In this document: positions 8,887-17,977 of the stretch, piece by piece
How positions within the stretch are numbered: position 1 is the first letter of the stretch
How the letters are laid out: every line of letters begins with the position of its first letter
Source of the DNA: Pseudomonadota bacterium
GTDB lineage: Bacteria > Pseudomonadota > Gammaproteobacteria > Xanthomonadales > SZUA-38
NCBI GenBank assembly: GCA_039033415.1
Contig: JBCCCR010000005.1
Coordinates: 124,001-188,000 of the forward strand
Direction of reading: 5' to 3'
DNA length: 64,000 nt
The notes under the pieces: model-generated
What the model was told of the DNA's origin: nothing
The model's input: only the letters and a program-made list of their open reading frames with translations
Database searches by the model: none
Made by a program: the position numbers and the translations under genes

Positions 8887-11289
8887 ATGACCGTCCGTCG
8901 TAAGAGCCGTGATTCTGTTTTTCCGCAGCAACGCCCTATTGCCAGAGGCATCCGGTCCGCGTTAGCACCTTCATCTTGGGTTGCCTCCGTCGCCGCAGGC
9001 GCACTGCTTTTCAGCGCCGGCAACTCGCAGGCTCAGGTACTCGAAGAAGTTGTGGTCACGGCACAGAAGCGGGAGGAGAACCTGCAGGACGTTCCGGTGA
9101 GCGTCAACGTGCTGGGCGAGCAGCTGATCGAGCAGCTCAACATCACGGACTTCTCCGACTACTTTCAGTTCCTGCCCAGCGTGTCAGCGCAGCAGTTCGG
9201 GCCAGGCCAGGCGCAGATCTACATGCGTGGCGTTTCTGACGGCGGCGACGGGAATTTCTCGGGGACCACCCCGAGCGTCGCGCTGTATCTCGATGACCAG
9301 CCGGTTACCGCGATCGGGCGCAACCTCGACGTACACATTTACGACGTAGCGCGCATCGAAACGCTGCCGGGCCCCCAGGGCACGCTGTACGGCGCCAACT
9401 CCCAGGCCGGCGCCCTGCGAATCATCACCAATCGCCCCGACCCCAGTGAGTACGAAGCCGGTTTTGACCTCGGGGTATCGACCGTTAAAGACGGAGACCT
9501 GGGGTACTCAGCGGAAGGCTTTGCCAACATTCCCTTGTCCGACAACGTCGCGCTGCGTGTTGTTAGCTGGTATATCGAAGACGGCGGCTGGATCGACGTG
9601 GTGCCCTCGTCCCTGACCTTCTCTCAAAGCGGTCTTACGGTCTCCAACTTCGGCAATGCCAATCCCAACCTGAACACGGTGGAGGATGACTACAACTCGC
9701 TGACCAACGCCGGCGCGCGAGCGGCTCTCGGCATCGACCTGAACGAATCCTGGACCACCACAGTCACCGCGATGGCACAGTCGCAGGAGTCCGACGGCGT
9801 CTTCGCCGATCAGCCGGATGCGGGCGGGCCGGGCCAGGGGCGGGTCGAGCGATTTTTCCAGGATAACTATGAGGACCAGTGGGTACAGCTTGGGCTTTCC
9901 GTGCGCGGTGATCTCGGGTTTGCCGACCTGACGTTCTCAGGCTCTTACCTCGATCGAGAGGTCGACTACGACATCGACTACACGCAATACTCCGAGTACT
10001 CGACCTACATCGAGTACTACTACACCTGCGTTTACTACGACTTCGGCAACTGCACCGATCCACGCATCCAGTATGAGAACGACAGCACCTTTGAGCGCTC
10101 GTCTTTCGAACTTCGGCTGCAGTCCAAGGAAGACCAGCGCATCCGGTGGATCGCCGGCCTGTTTCACACAGACGATCAGCACGAGTACTTCAATCAGTGG
10201 GTGATTCCAACGATCCCTGAAGGCAACGATATTCCGCTGGATCGCAATGTTCAGGGGCGCGAAGACCTCTACTTTGCCACGAACCAGGTCCGTGACAACA
10301 AGGAGTTTGCGGCGTACGGCGAGCTGACGTTTGACATCACCGATCAGCTGTCGGCCACGCTCGGCGGGCGCTGGTTTGAGACCGACGACGTGCTCTCTGG
10401 GTTTGTGGGCTCGAGATTCAGCTGCTTCGACCCTGCCGACGGTAACCGCATCGGCAACGGCACCGGAACCAGCACCGATTGCGGCGGTGGACTGGAAGCC
10501 CAGCTGGATGACTTCACGTGGAAGGGCAACCTTACGTATCGATTCAACGACGACGTGATGGTCTATTTCACCTACTCCGAAGGATTCCGGCCCGGCGGCA
10601 TCAATCGAGAACCCAGCCCGGTGATTCCTCAGGTGTATGAGCCTGACTTCATCAAAAACTATGAGATCGGCTGGAAAACCACCTTTGCAGACGGCCGGGC
10701 CCGGTTTAACGGCGCGGCCTACATCATGGACTGGGACGCCCTCCAGCTAACGCGCTTCGACGTGGAGAGCTTTGGGTCGTTCCTCGGCCTGACCGCCAAC
10801 ACGGGCGGCGCCGACATCGCCGGCATTGAAGGTGATATTCAGTGGGCGGTCTCTGATAGCTGGACGTTGTCGGGCGGCTTCTCCTACAACCAAGCCGAGC
10901 TTGCCGAGGACTTTTTTGTCGGGTCAACGGACACCACGCCCGTGGCGCCGGACGGCACGGATCTGCCGTTTACTCCCGACCTCAAATACACCGCGATCTC
11001 GAGAAACGAGTTTACGTTCGGTGGGAACGACGCATATTTTCAGGCCGCGTGGAGCTGGACCGATGATTCGTTCAACGGCCTGTTCATCGCTGACCGCGTT
11101 GAGCAGGACAGCTACGGCATACTCAATCTTTCCGGCGGGGTGACGGTCGGCGATATGCAGTTCGATCTCTACATCAACAACGCGACGGACGAGAATGCTG
11201 AGCTCACTCGATACAACCGCGGCGGCGATCAACGGGTGGTGGCCAACCGGCCGCTGTCGGTTGGCCTGCGAATGAGCATGAGGTTCTGA
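8887..11289 (+). CDS. TonB-dependent outer-membrane receptor
   Basis: The 800-residue protein has a long signal region ending near ~residue 48. A TonB-box-like EEVVVTAQKREENLQD, a plug (VARIETLPGPQGTLYGANSQ), and a barrel ending in NRPLSVGLRMSMRF with terminal Phe follow. Within the barrel are the usual FTYSEGFRPGG and NYEIGWKTTF motifs. The ATG has GAGG 8 bases upstream. A short tyrosine-rich stretch near residues 358-385 (VDYDIDYTQYSEY onward) probably forms an extracellular loop. The SDR gene begins 9 bp after the stop, so this receptor leads a seven-gene run through the aconitase-X genes. That makes it the likely outer-membrane entry point for the substrate those enzymes handle. Confidence 0.93.
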   Translation: MTVRRKSRDSVFPQQRPIARGIRSALAPSSWVASVAAGALLFSAGNSQAQVLEEVVVTAQKREENLQDVPVSVNVLGEQLIEQLNITDFSDYFQFLPSVSAQQFGPGQAQIYMRGVSDGGDGNFSGTTPSVALYLDDQPVTAIGRNLDVHIYDVARIETLPGPQGTLYGANSQAGALRIITNRPDPSEYEAGFDLGVSTVKDGDLGYSAEGFANIPLSDNVALRVVSWYIEDGGWIDVVPSSLTFSQSGLTVSNFGNANPNLNTVEDDYNSLTNAGARAALGIDLNESWTTTVTAMAQSQESDGVFADQPDAGGPGQGRVERFFQDNYEDQWVQLGLSVRGDLGFADLTFSGSYLDREVDYDIDYTQYSEYSTYIEYYYTCVYYDFGNCTDPRIQYENDSTFERSSFELRLQSKEDQRIRWIAGLFHTDDQHEYFNQWVIPTIPEGNDIPLDRNVQGREDLYFATNQVRDNKEFAAYGELTFDITDQLSATLGGRWFETDDVLSGFVGSRFSCFDPADGNRIGNGTGTSTDCGGGLEAQLDDFTWKGNLTYRFNDDVMVYFTYSEGFRPGGINREPSPVIPQVYEPDFIKNYEIGWKTTFADGRARFNGAAYIMDWDALQLTRFDVESFGSFLGLTANTGGADIAGIEGDIQWAVSDSWTLSGGFSYNQAELAEDFFVGSTDTTPVAPDGTDLPFTPDLKYTAISRNEFTFGGNDAYFQAAWSWTDDSFNGLFIADRVEQDSYGILNLSGGVTVGDMQFDLYINNATDENAELTRYNRGGDQRVVANRPLSVGLRMSMRF

Positions 11290-11298
11290 CCTCGGCTG

Positions 11299-12087
11299 AT
11301 GGGGTATTCGGGCAATTCACCGGTGGTCCTCGTCACTGGGGGCGCAACCGGCATCGGGCGCGAAATGGCCAGGCGGTTCGCTGCTGACGGTCATCGAGTC
11401 CACGTTTGTGACGTCGATCTGGACGCCATTGCGGCGTTGCAGGCCGAGACCGATCAAATCACGGCATCAGCTGGCGATGTGGCAGACGTTGCGGACGTGG
11501 ACCGCGTTTTTGACGACATTGTCGAACGGTACGGCCAGCTCGATATTTTGGTAAACAACGCGGGGATTGCCGGCCCCACGGCACCGGCAGAAGACATCGA
11601 GCCAGCGGCGTGGGACCGGACGATCGCCGTCAGCTTAAGCGGACAGTTCTACTGCCTGCGCCGTGCTATTCCGATGATTCGAAAAAGCGCCAGTGGGTCC
11701 ATCATCTTCATCGCCTCAAATGCCGCTTATTTCGGGTTTCCTCTCCGCCTTGCCTATGCGGCGTCCAAGTGGGGCCTCGTGGGGATGACCAAAACGCTAG
11801 CGATGGAGCTGGGCGCCGAAGGCATACGCGTGAACGCCATTTGTCCGGGCAGCGTCTCCGGGCCCCGCATCGATGCCGTGATTGAGCGCGATGCAGCCGA
11901 GCGCGGCCAGACACCTGAAGAAATTCGCCGTATCTACGAGCGCCAGTCGTCCCTGCGTTGCTTCGTAGAGGCAGAAGACGTCGCCGCGCTAGCGAGCTTT
12001 CTCTGCTCCCGCGAAGGCGCCAAGATCTCTGGGCAGGCCATCGGGGTCGATGGACATACCGAGTCCTTGTCCAACTGGTTCGATTAG
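11299..12087 (+). CDS. Short-chain dehydrogenase/reductase (SDR)
   Basis: The 262-residue classical SDR has the NAD(P)-binding glycine motif TGGATGIG (~residues 13-20), NNAG (~90), catalytic Ser in FIASNAAY, and YAASK with the active Tyr and Lys near residues 155-159. The C-terminal GQAIGVDGH segment is usual for this class. It oxidises an alcohol to a ketone or the reverse. It starts 9 bp after the TonB receptor and is followed after 16 bp by the MDR gene. In this neighbourhood it could oxidise a beta-hydroxy acid to the keto acid that the nearby BKACE cleaves, which would replace a carnitine dehydrogenase. That role is conjecture. Confidence 0.9.
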   Translation: MGYSGNSPVVLVTGGATGIGREMARRFAADGHRVHVCDVDLDAIAALQAETDQITASAGDVADVADVDRVFDDIVERYGQLDILVNNAGIAGPTAPAEDIEPAAWDRTIAVSLSGQFYCLRRAIPMIRKSASGSIIFIASNAAYFGFPLRLAYAASKWGLVGMTKTLAMELGAEGIRVNAICPGSVSGPRIDAVIERDAAERGQTPEEIRRIYERQSSLRCFVEAEDVAALASFLCSREGAKISGQAIGVDGHTESLSNWFD

Positions 12088-12103
12088 TTTTTGGAAGGAG
12101 CCC

Positions 12104-13090
12104 ATGAAAGCAGCGTGGTTTGACCAGTTCGGCCCAGCGGCGAACGTCCTGACGATCGGTGACCAGGCCGACCCGACCCCCAATCCCGGCGAGGTGCTGG
12201 TGAAGATCAGCACCAGCGGGGTGAACCCATCGGACGTCAAGAAAAGGGCCGGCTCGTTCCCCAATCTTCTCGACGGCGGTTTCGTGATTCCTCACAGCGA
12301 CGGTGCGGGAATCATCACCGCTGTCGGCGATGGTGTTGACGGTAGCCGGATCGGCGAGCGGGTTTGGCTGTATCAGGCCCAGTACGGGCGACGCTTTGGC
12401 ACCGCTGCGGAATACCTGACAATCGAGGACTCGCGAGCCGTCAGGCTGCCCGATAGTGCCTCCTTTGAGGTCGGCGCGTGTCTGGGGATCCCCTGCATGA
12501 CGGCGCATCGCTGCGTTTTCGCCGATGGCGGCGTTGAGGGCCAGACTCTGTTGATCACCGGTGGTGCAGGCCGAGTCGGGCATTACGCCATCCAGTGGGC
12601 AAAGCAGGCGAACGCGCGCGTGATTGCCACCGCCAGCTCCGATGTCGATGCCGAAAGCTGTCGGCAGGCGGGCGCTCATGCGATCGTCAATCACCGTGAG
12701 TCCGGGTGGGCCGAGACGGTACTCAGCGTGAACGACGGAAAGCCGGTCGATCGCGTGATCGACGTAGAGTTTGGCGTTAACCTTCCTGAGGTGTTGAACT
12801 GCATCCGAACCAGTGGCGTGATCGCGACCTATTCATCGGTGCAGGACCCCGAGCCCAAGCTGCCTTTTTTCCAGATGCTTTACATGGATCTCGATATCGA
12901 AATCGTGATCGTTTACGCGATGCCTGAACCGGCCAAACAGCACGCTATCACCGACATCACTGCGGCGCTCGAGGCGAATTCGCTCACTCATCGTGTGTCA
13001 CATGTTGTGCCGCTCGAGGAAATCGCCAGGAGCCATGAGCTGATCGAAACCGGCGGCTTTCGCGGGTGTGTTGTTGTATCTCTCGATTAG
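12104..13090 (+). CDS. Zinc-independent MDR oxidoreductase (NADPH:quinone reductase-like)
   Basis: The 328-residue product begins MKAAWFDQFGPAANVL and shows the MDR fold. A GroES-like N-terminal half contains GVNPSDVKKRAG. The Rossmann half contains TLLITGGAGRVGHYAIQWAK, matching quinone oxidoreductases. The zinc-binding cysteines of classical alcohol dehydrogenases are absent. Such enzymes reduce quinones or activated C=C double bonds with NADPH. The start at ATG 12104 is supported by an excellent GGAAGGAG 5 bases upstream. The longer open frame reaching back to 12050 overlaps the SDR gene and is rejected. Because an aconitase-X dehydratase is encoded downstream, reduction of a double bond made by dehydration is one reasonable task. 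Confidence 0.88.
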   Translation: MKAAWFDQFGPAANVLTIGDQADPTPNPGEVLVKISTSGVNPSDVKKRAGSFPNLLDGGFVIPHSDGAGIITAVGDGVDGSRIGERVWLYQAQYGRRFGTAAEYLTIEDSRAVRLPDSASFEVGACLGIPCMTAHRCVFADGGVEGQTLLITGGAGRVGHYAIQWAKQANARVIATASSDVDAESCRQAGAHAIVNHRESGWAETVLSVNDGKPVDRVIDVEFGVNLPEVLNCIRTSGVIATYSSVQDPEPKLPFFQMLYMDLDIEIVIVYAMPEPAKQHAITDITAALEANSLTHRVSHVVPLEEIARSHELIETGGFRGCVVVSLD

Positions 13091-13117
13091 CCGGGCGCTT
13101 ATCGCGAGGAGCCTGCG

Positions 13118-14698
13118 GTGAGCCGGCCCGCCAGCCGGCTGAGCGCCATTGCATTCACCGCTATGATGTTCCTGACGCTTTGTGCATGTGAGAGTCAGGC
13201 TCCGGATCAGGGGAGAGCGAGCTTCGTTGAGGTGTTTGCGGGAGGGGAGCAGCTCCGTGGCGAAGCGCTGGTGGGTGGTGTCCATGCCTTTCGCGGCATC
13301 CCCTTTGCTGCCGCGCCAGTTGGCGCGCTGCGCTGGCAGCCCCCTCAACCCCACGTTTCCCGTAGCGGCGTCCAGGACGCGACCCGTTTCGGTTCAGCAT
13401 GCCCGCAGGGACAGGGCAATCCGCGATGGTATCGGCAGGTTGCCGCTGGCTTTGGCGCAACCGATGCGGTGATTCCGGAGCTCACAGACATTTCAGAGGA
13501 CTGTCTTTTCCTGAACGTCTGGACTAAAGACCCGTCTCGCCAAGCGTCCCGGCCCGTCATGCTCTGGATTCACGGCGGGTCCAACGTCAACGGGTTTTCC
13601 CATGAGCCGAATTACCTGGGCCATCAGCTTGCCAACCAGGACATCGTTGTTGTGAGCATCAACTACCGGCTCGGCGCACTCGGATTCATGGCCCATCCCG
13701 CGCTGTCAGAGGAAGATGAGGGCGGCGTTTCGGGTTATTACGGGCTCGCAGACCAGGTCGCCGCGCTGCGATGGGTGCAGCAAAATATTGCCGCTTTCGG
13801 CGGTGACCCGGACAACGTGACCGTGTTCGGAGAATCCGCCGGAGGCGGCAACATCTCCGCGCTCATGCGAATGCCGGCCGCGGTTGGGCTGTTTGACAGG
13901 GCCATCATTCAAAGCGGTGCGCTATTCCCCTATGACGCAATCAGTCTCGAAGCGGCGAGCGCTGCGGGTGAACAGCTGACCGCCAGCCTAGACGCCAACA
14001 CCGTCCATGACATGCGTAAGCTGGACTGGCAGTCGCTGGTTGAGCAAAGTGATCGGATGTCGAACGACTACTACTTTGGGCCCATCGCGGACGGGCGTCA
14101 CGTGCTCAAGTCAGACCGGGGCGCCGCCGTGCCCCTGTTGATCGGCACCAATGCGGATGAAATGCTCATGTATCTGCCGGATGACTCGCTGGCGGCCATG
14201 AACGAACAGCTCAGCCAGACGGCAAATGACCGACGCCGCGACGTCGAAGCCCACCTGGATCGATACGCGAGTACCGCCATGAAGGCCAATCGGCTGTCTA
14301 CCGCTGCCGAATTTTTTTGCCCGGCGCTGAGCCTGGCAGAAGAGGTTGGGCGGGCGGACAAGCCAACATTTTACTATTTGTTCACCAGAACGAGACCCGG
14401 GGGAGCCAAGCTTAGGGCCTACCACGGCGCGGAGATTCCTTACGTTTTCGACACGGCGGACGACTGGCTTCCGGCTGACGACAGTGACCGCCTGCTGACG
14501 AACACCATGCAAGCATACTGGACAAACTTCGCCCGCAGCGGCGACCCCAACAGCGAGGCGCTGCCGACGTGGCCCCGCTTTGACAACAACCGAACGATTC
14601 TTGAGCTGGGCGATAAGATTGGCCCGTTGGGTGACGGATCCGACCAGCTGTGCAAACTCCTCAGGACAGCAACACCGGCGGCAGCTGATGGACAGTAG
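13118..14698 (+). CDS. Type-B carboxylesterase, probable lipoprotein
   Basis: The 526-residue protein starts at GTG 13118 behind a GAGGAG. Its N-terminus has a hydrophobic stretch ending in the lipobox-like LCAC (Cys24), so it is probably lipid-anchored. Alpha/beta-hydrolase type-B signatures follow: SEDCLFLNVW at ~126-135, the oxyanion HGG at 152-154, and nucleophile Ser240 in VFGESAGGG. A conserved IGTNADE and the catalytic His region AYHGAEIPYVF come later. It hydrolyses ester bonds of small molecules, most likely in the periplasm given the leader. It lies between the MDR gene (27 bp) and the BCCT gene, which begins inside its last codons. It may release a charged acid or alcohol that the BCCT transporter then imports (inference). 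Confidence 0.9.
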   Translation: MSRPASRLSAIAFTAMMFLTLCACESQAPDQGRASFVEVFAGGEQLRGEALVGGVHAFRGIPFAAAPVGALRWQPPQPHVSRSGVQDATRFGSACPQGQGNPRWYRQVAAGFGATDAVIPELTDISEDCLFLNVWTKDPSRQASRPVMLWIHGGSNVNGFSHEPNYLGHQLANQDIVVVSINYRLGALGFMAHPALSEEDEGGVSGYYGLADQVAALRWVQQNIAAFGGDPDNVTVFGESAGGGNISALMRMPAAVGLFDRAIIQSGALFPYDAISLEAASAAGEQLTASLDANTVHDMRKLDWQSLVEQSDRMSNDYYFGPIADGRHVLKSDRGAAVPLLIGTNADEMLMYLPDDSLAAMNEQLSQTANDRRRDVEAHLDRYASTAMKANRLSTAAEFFCPALSLAEEVGRADKPTFYYLFTRTRPGGAKLRAYHGAEIPYVFDTADDWLPADDSDRLLTNTMQAYWTNFARSGDPNSEALPTWPRFDNNRTILELGDKIGPLGDGSDQLCKLLRTATPAAADGQ

Positions 14699-16220
14699 AA
14701 AGCTTGACGTCCCCATCTTTGTCACTGCGTTTCTGGTGGTTCTTTTTGTATGCGTTCCCATCATGGTTTGGCCGCAGCAGGCCGGTGGCCAGATACAGCA
14801 AACCTACGACTGGATCGCGGAGAATTTTGGGCTGCTTTACCAGTGGGTCGTGATCGGAATTGTCGGGTTTCTCGGCTGGATCGCGCTGAGCCGGCACGGT
14901 GAGATCCGCCTGGGCGATCCTGACGAGCGGCCCGAGTTTTCTCACTTTGGCTGGGTTTCCATGTTGTTTTGCGCCGGGGTTGGTGCGGGCCTGTTGTATT
15001 GGGCCACGATCGAGTGGGGCTATTACATGGTCACGCCGCCGTTTGGCACAGAGCCCAACTCGGAAGAGGCGATCGCCTGGGCAACCTCCTACGGGCTGTT
15101 TCACTGGGGCTATATCGCCTGGGCCATATACGCGCTGCCGACCGTCGCCATTGCCTTTCCGTACTATGTCAAAAAAGTGCCCTACCTGAGGCTGAGCACC
15201 AGCTGTCATTCGTTCTGGGGGGCCAAAGGCAAAGACGCGATCGGCGCGCGAATCGTCGATGGCGTTTTTATGCTTGCCCTGATCGGCGGCGCCGGAACGT
15301 CCATGGGCCTTGCTGTTCCCATGGTCTCAGCCAACCTCGCCGACGCGGTGGGTCTTGAACGCTCATTTATGCTGGACGTCGGCGTGGTTGCGGTCTGCGT
15401 AGCGCTGTTTGCCTTTTCTGTTTACGCAGGTCTCGAGAAGGGCATTAAGCGGCTTGCTGACCTCAACGTCTCCGCGGCGCTGATCTTCCTGTTGTTTGTC
15501 CTGCTGGCGGGGCCCACGCTGTTTATCCTCCGGGTGGGTACCGAGAGCATCGGGTTCATGCTCGACAACATGTTCCGCATGCTGACGTGGACCGACCCCA
15601 TCGCGCGGACACGCTTCGTGGAAGACTGGACCATCTTTTACTGGGCCTGGTGGATTGCCTTTGGGCCATTTGTCGGCGTATTTATCACCCGCATTTCGCG
15701 TGGGCGCACCCTCAGACAGCTCATCGGCTACATGGCCGTGTTCGGGAGTCTTGGGGCCTGGGCGTTCTACATCGTCCTGGGCAACTACGCGCTGTTCCTC
15801 GACCTCAATAACGTCGTTCCGGTCCGTGAAGTGCTCGCCAACGGTGACCCGGCCGCCGCGATTGCCAGCGTTATCGGCGAACTGCCGCTGGGACCGATCG
15901 CTCAGGTGGTCTTTGCTTCGATCAGCATCATTTTTATTGCCACCACCTACGATTCAGCTTCCTACGCGCTGGCCTCGGCCGCATCGGCACAGATGGGCGT
16001 GGGTGATGATCCGGCCCGGTGGAATCGCCTGTTCTGGGCTTTGGTGCTCGGGCTACTCCCAGTTGCGCTCATGGCGGTAGACGGCGGCGTCAAGGTCATC
16101 ATGTCGGCGGTGCTGGTCGCGTCCCTACCCCTGATTATTGTTGCCATCATGATGTGCGTGAATCTCGGGCGATCGGTCGGGAGCCCAGCGACCGTTTCCA
16201 GTGAGCAGAAACGCGCTTAG
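14688..16220 (+). CDS. BCCT-family betaine/carnitine/choline transporter
   Basis: The 510-residue product has about 12 membrane helices. The BCCT signature lies around FYWAWWIAFGPFVGVFITRI, the Trp-rich helix that binds trimethylammonium groups, and GGAGTSMGLAVPM and RGRTLRQLIG nearby match the family. These inner-membrane carriers import quaternary ammonium compounds such as glycine betaine, carnitine or proline betaine by sodium or proton symport or by exchange. I chose ATG 14688, which overlaps the esterase end by 11 bases. Thirty-six more codons are open upstream but lie within the esterase gene. The aconitase-X large subunit starts 20 bases before its stop. The gene gives the strongest clue that this operon handles a betaine-like substrate. 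Confidence 0.93.
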   Translation: MDSRKLDVPIFVTAFLVVLFVCVPIMVWPQQAGGQIQQTYDWIAENFGLLYQWVVIGIVGFLGWIALSRHGEIRLGDPDERPEFSHFGWVSMLFCAGVGAGLLYWATIEWGYYMVTPPFGTEPNSEEAIAWATSYGLFHWGYIAWAIYALPTVAIAFPYYVKKVPYLRLSTSCHSFWGAKGKDAIGARIVDGVFMLALIGGAGTSMGLAVPMVSANLADAVGLERSFMLDVGVVAVCVALFAFSVYAGLEKGIKRLADLNVSAALIFLLFVLLAGPTLFILRVGTESIGFMLDNMFRMLTWTDPIARTRFVEDWTIFYWAWWIAFGPFVGVFITRISRGRTLRQLIGYMAVFGSLGAWAFYIVLGNYALFLDLNNVVPVREVLANGDPAAAIASVIGELPLGPIAQVVFASISIIFIATTYDSASYALASAASAQMGVGDDPARWNRLFWALVLGLLPVALMAVDGGVKVIMSAVLVASLPLIIVAIMMCVNLGRSVGSPATVSSEQKRA

Positions 16221-17472
16221 GCTGACCGCAGCCGAGCAGGCCGACCTCAACGGCGAACAAGGTCCGGCCGCGCAATGGGCCATGGATCTAGTCGTTTCTG
16301 TTGGCCAATGCCTGCAGGCCTCCAAACTGGTTCCTATCAAGCAGGCCCATCTTGTTGGCGCTTACCACTCGGGCGCGGCCAACCTCGCGTTTCTGGAGAA
16401 GCTGGCTGACTGGGGCGCGCAGGTTCGCGTTCCGACCACGCTGAACGCCAGCTCAGCGGACTTGACCACCGACGGCGAGCCTTGTTTCCAGCTTTCCGAG
16501 CGTCGGAAGGCGGCAGGCGTTGTCGGTCTGCTTCAGCAAATGGGGTGTACCGCATCCCTCACGTGCGCCCCTTATTTCCTTTCCGACAGTCCCCGCTTTG
16601 GAGACTACTTGGCCTGGGCGGAGTCGAACGCGGTGCTGTACGCCAATTCGGTGATTGGTGCGCGCACCCTGAAGTGCCCACAGTATTTCGACATGGCTTG
16701 CGCGCTGACCGGCCGAGCCCCGTTGGTGCGGGCGATGACCGACCAAGGACGCAAACCGCATGTGGTCATCAACGTTGAGCGCCTGTCTGACCGCTGGTTT
16801 GAAGACCGAATTGGCGCACAGCTGGTTGGCTATGCCGCAGGAACAATCGCGGGGGGTCAGGTTGCCCTGATTCGAGGAGTACCCGTGCAGCTGGGCAAAC
16901 CCGTCCTGCAGGGACTTTGCGCGGCGGCCGGCGTATCGGGCTCGATGGAGATGCTCCACGTGGAAGGCTCCACGCCAGAGTCGGAAACACTAGGGGCGGA
17001 CAGCGGAGACAGCGAGATATTTTTTCTCGCGGAAGACGATATTCAGGCGCTGGCGAACGCGTGGCGTCCAGCGAACGTTCATGATCCGGTGGCCGTCTGC
17101 ATCGGCACACCCCACGCTGGGCCGGAGGAGATCAAGGAACTCTTGGGACGCCTAAACGCATGCGCGGGCCCGACTAGGCTACCGGTCTACCTTTCCATGG
17201 GAAGGTCGGTATATGACATGCCGCAGCTGGGCCGGGTGCTTGAGTCGCTGCAAACCAAGGGTGTGACGATCATCAGAGACACCTGCACGTACTACGGCTC
17301 ACTGATGAGTGCACGGCAGGGCTTGGTCCTCACAAACTCCGTGAAGTGGGCGGCCTACGCAACGTCCGGGCTTGGCTGCACGCCGTTTCTCGCAACGCTG
17401 GCCGAGTGTGCAGATTCAGCTCTGGCGGGCGCCATGGTTACCGACAGGAGCTACTGGCGTGTTGGGCCATAG
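16201..17472 (+). CDS. Aconitase-X large subunit (AcnX catalytic domain)
   Basis: The 423-residue product matches the DUF521/AcnX catalytic domain. Its start LRLTAAEQADLNGEQGPA resembles the usual AcnX beginning, followed by SGAANLAFLEKLADWGA. IGTPHAGPEE (~301-310) and DTCTYYGS (~360-367) are further family landmarks. Cysteines at 122, 300, 362 and 393 are candidates for the iron-sulfur site. AcnX enzymes are hydro-lyases. Characterised members dehydrate cis-3-hydroxy-L-proline in bacteria and mevalonate 5-phosphate in archaea. The start is GTG 16201, inside the end of the BCCT gene. The small subunit is encoded immediately after, with overlap, as usual for the split form. The substrate here is unknown. 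A hydroxyproline-type or beta-hydroxy betaine is possible. Confidence 0.85.
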   Translation: MSRNALRLTAAEQADLNGEQGPAAQWAMDLVVSVGQCLQASKLVPIKQAHLVGAYHSGAANLAFLEKLADWGAQVRVPTTLNASSADLTTDGEPCFQLSERRKAAGVVGLLQQMGCTASLTCAPYFLSDSPRFGDYLAWAESNAVLYANSVIGARTLKCPQYFDMACALTGRAPLVRAMTDQGRKPHVVINVERLSDRWFEDRIGAQLVGYAAGTIAGGQVALIRGVPVQLGKPVLQGLCAAAGVSGSMEMLHVEGSTPESETLGADSGDSEIFFLAEDDIQALANAWRPANVHDPVAVCIGTPHAGPEEIKELLGRLNACAGPTRLPVYLSMGRSVYDMPQLGRVLESLQTKGVTIIRDTCTYYGSLMSARQGLVLTNSVKWAAYATSGLGCTPFLATLAECADSALAGAMVTDRSYWRVGP

Positions 17473-17905
17473 TATCAAGGTAGATTTCTTGATCCCCGGT
17501 ACGGCAACCGGCCCGCTGCTTCATATCGAAGACGCCGTCAGCATTTGGGGCGGCATCGATATCGCTAGCGGTCGATTGATCGAAGCGGGACACCCAGATT
17601 ATGGCGCCACTCTTGCTGGCAAGCTGCTGGTAGGCGGTAAAACCAAGGGAAGTACCGCCGGCCCTGGTGCGCTGTTGGAGCTGATGCACAAAGGCTGCGG
17701 ACCCGCGGGGTTCTTGACCTTCGGTCCCGACCCGGTGCTGCTAGCCGCAGCGAAGGCCATGAACCTCTTGGACCGGAAGCCAGCGCCTATCGCTATTGTC
17801 ACCCAGGAGTATTGGCGGGAGGTCTTGCGCTGGTGTCGAGAATGTCCGGAATGGCTTCTGACGCTGGATGCCGACGCGTGCACAGCCAGCGTTGCGAAAC
17901 CATGA
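17459..17905 (+). CDS. Aconitase-X small (swivel) subunit, DUF126
   Basis: The 148-residue product is the AcnX swivel domain. IPGTATGPLLHIEDAVSIWG and GKTKGSTAGPGALLELM hold the family's conserved residues, including the Ser of KGSTAGP. It pairs with the large subunit to form the dehydratase. I place the start at GTG 17459, overlapping the large subunit by 14 bases, because a strong AGGAG lies 8 bases upstream. The alternative upstream start at 17372 adds residues that do not look like the family. The protein ends at 17905, where a minus-strand serine hydrolase gene converges. The residues after ~115 (EYWREVLRWC onward) are less typical. Confidence 0.83.
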   Translation: MLGHSIKVDFLIPGTATGPLLHIEDAVSIWGGIDIASGRLIEAGHPDYGATLAGKLLVGGKTKGSTAGPGALLELMHKGCGPAGFLTFGPDPVLLAAAKAMNLLDRKPAPIAIVTQEYWREVLRWCRECPEWLLTLDADACTASVAKP

Positions 17906-17977
17906 GTCGTTACATGACCCGCCAGCGATCCGACGGCGCGTTTGCCACCTGTGTTGCGCTCAAGCTCCTGGACAAGG

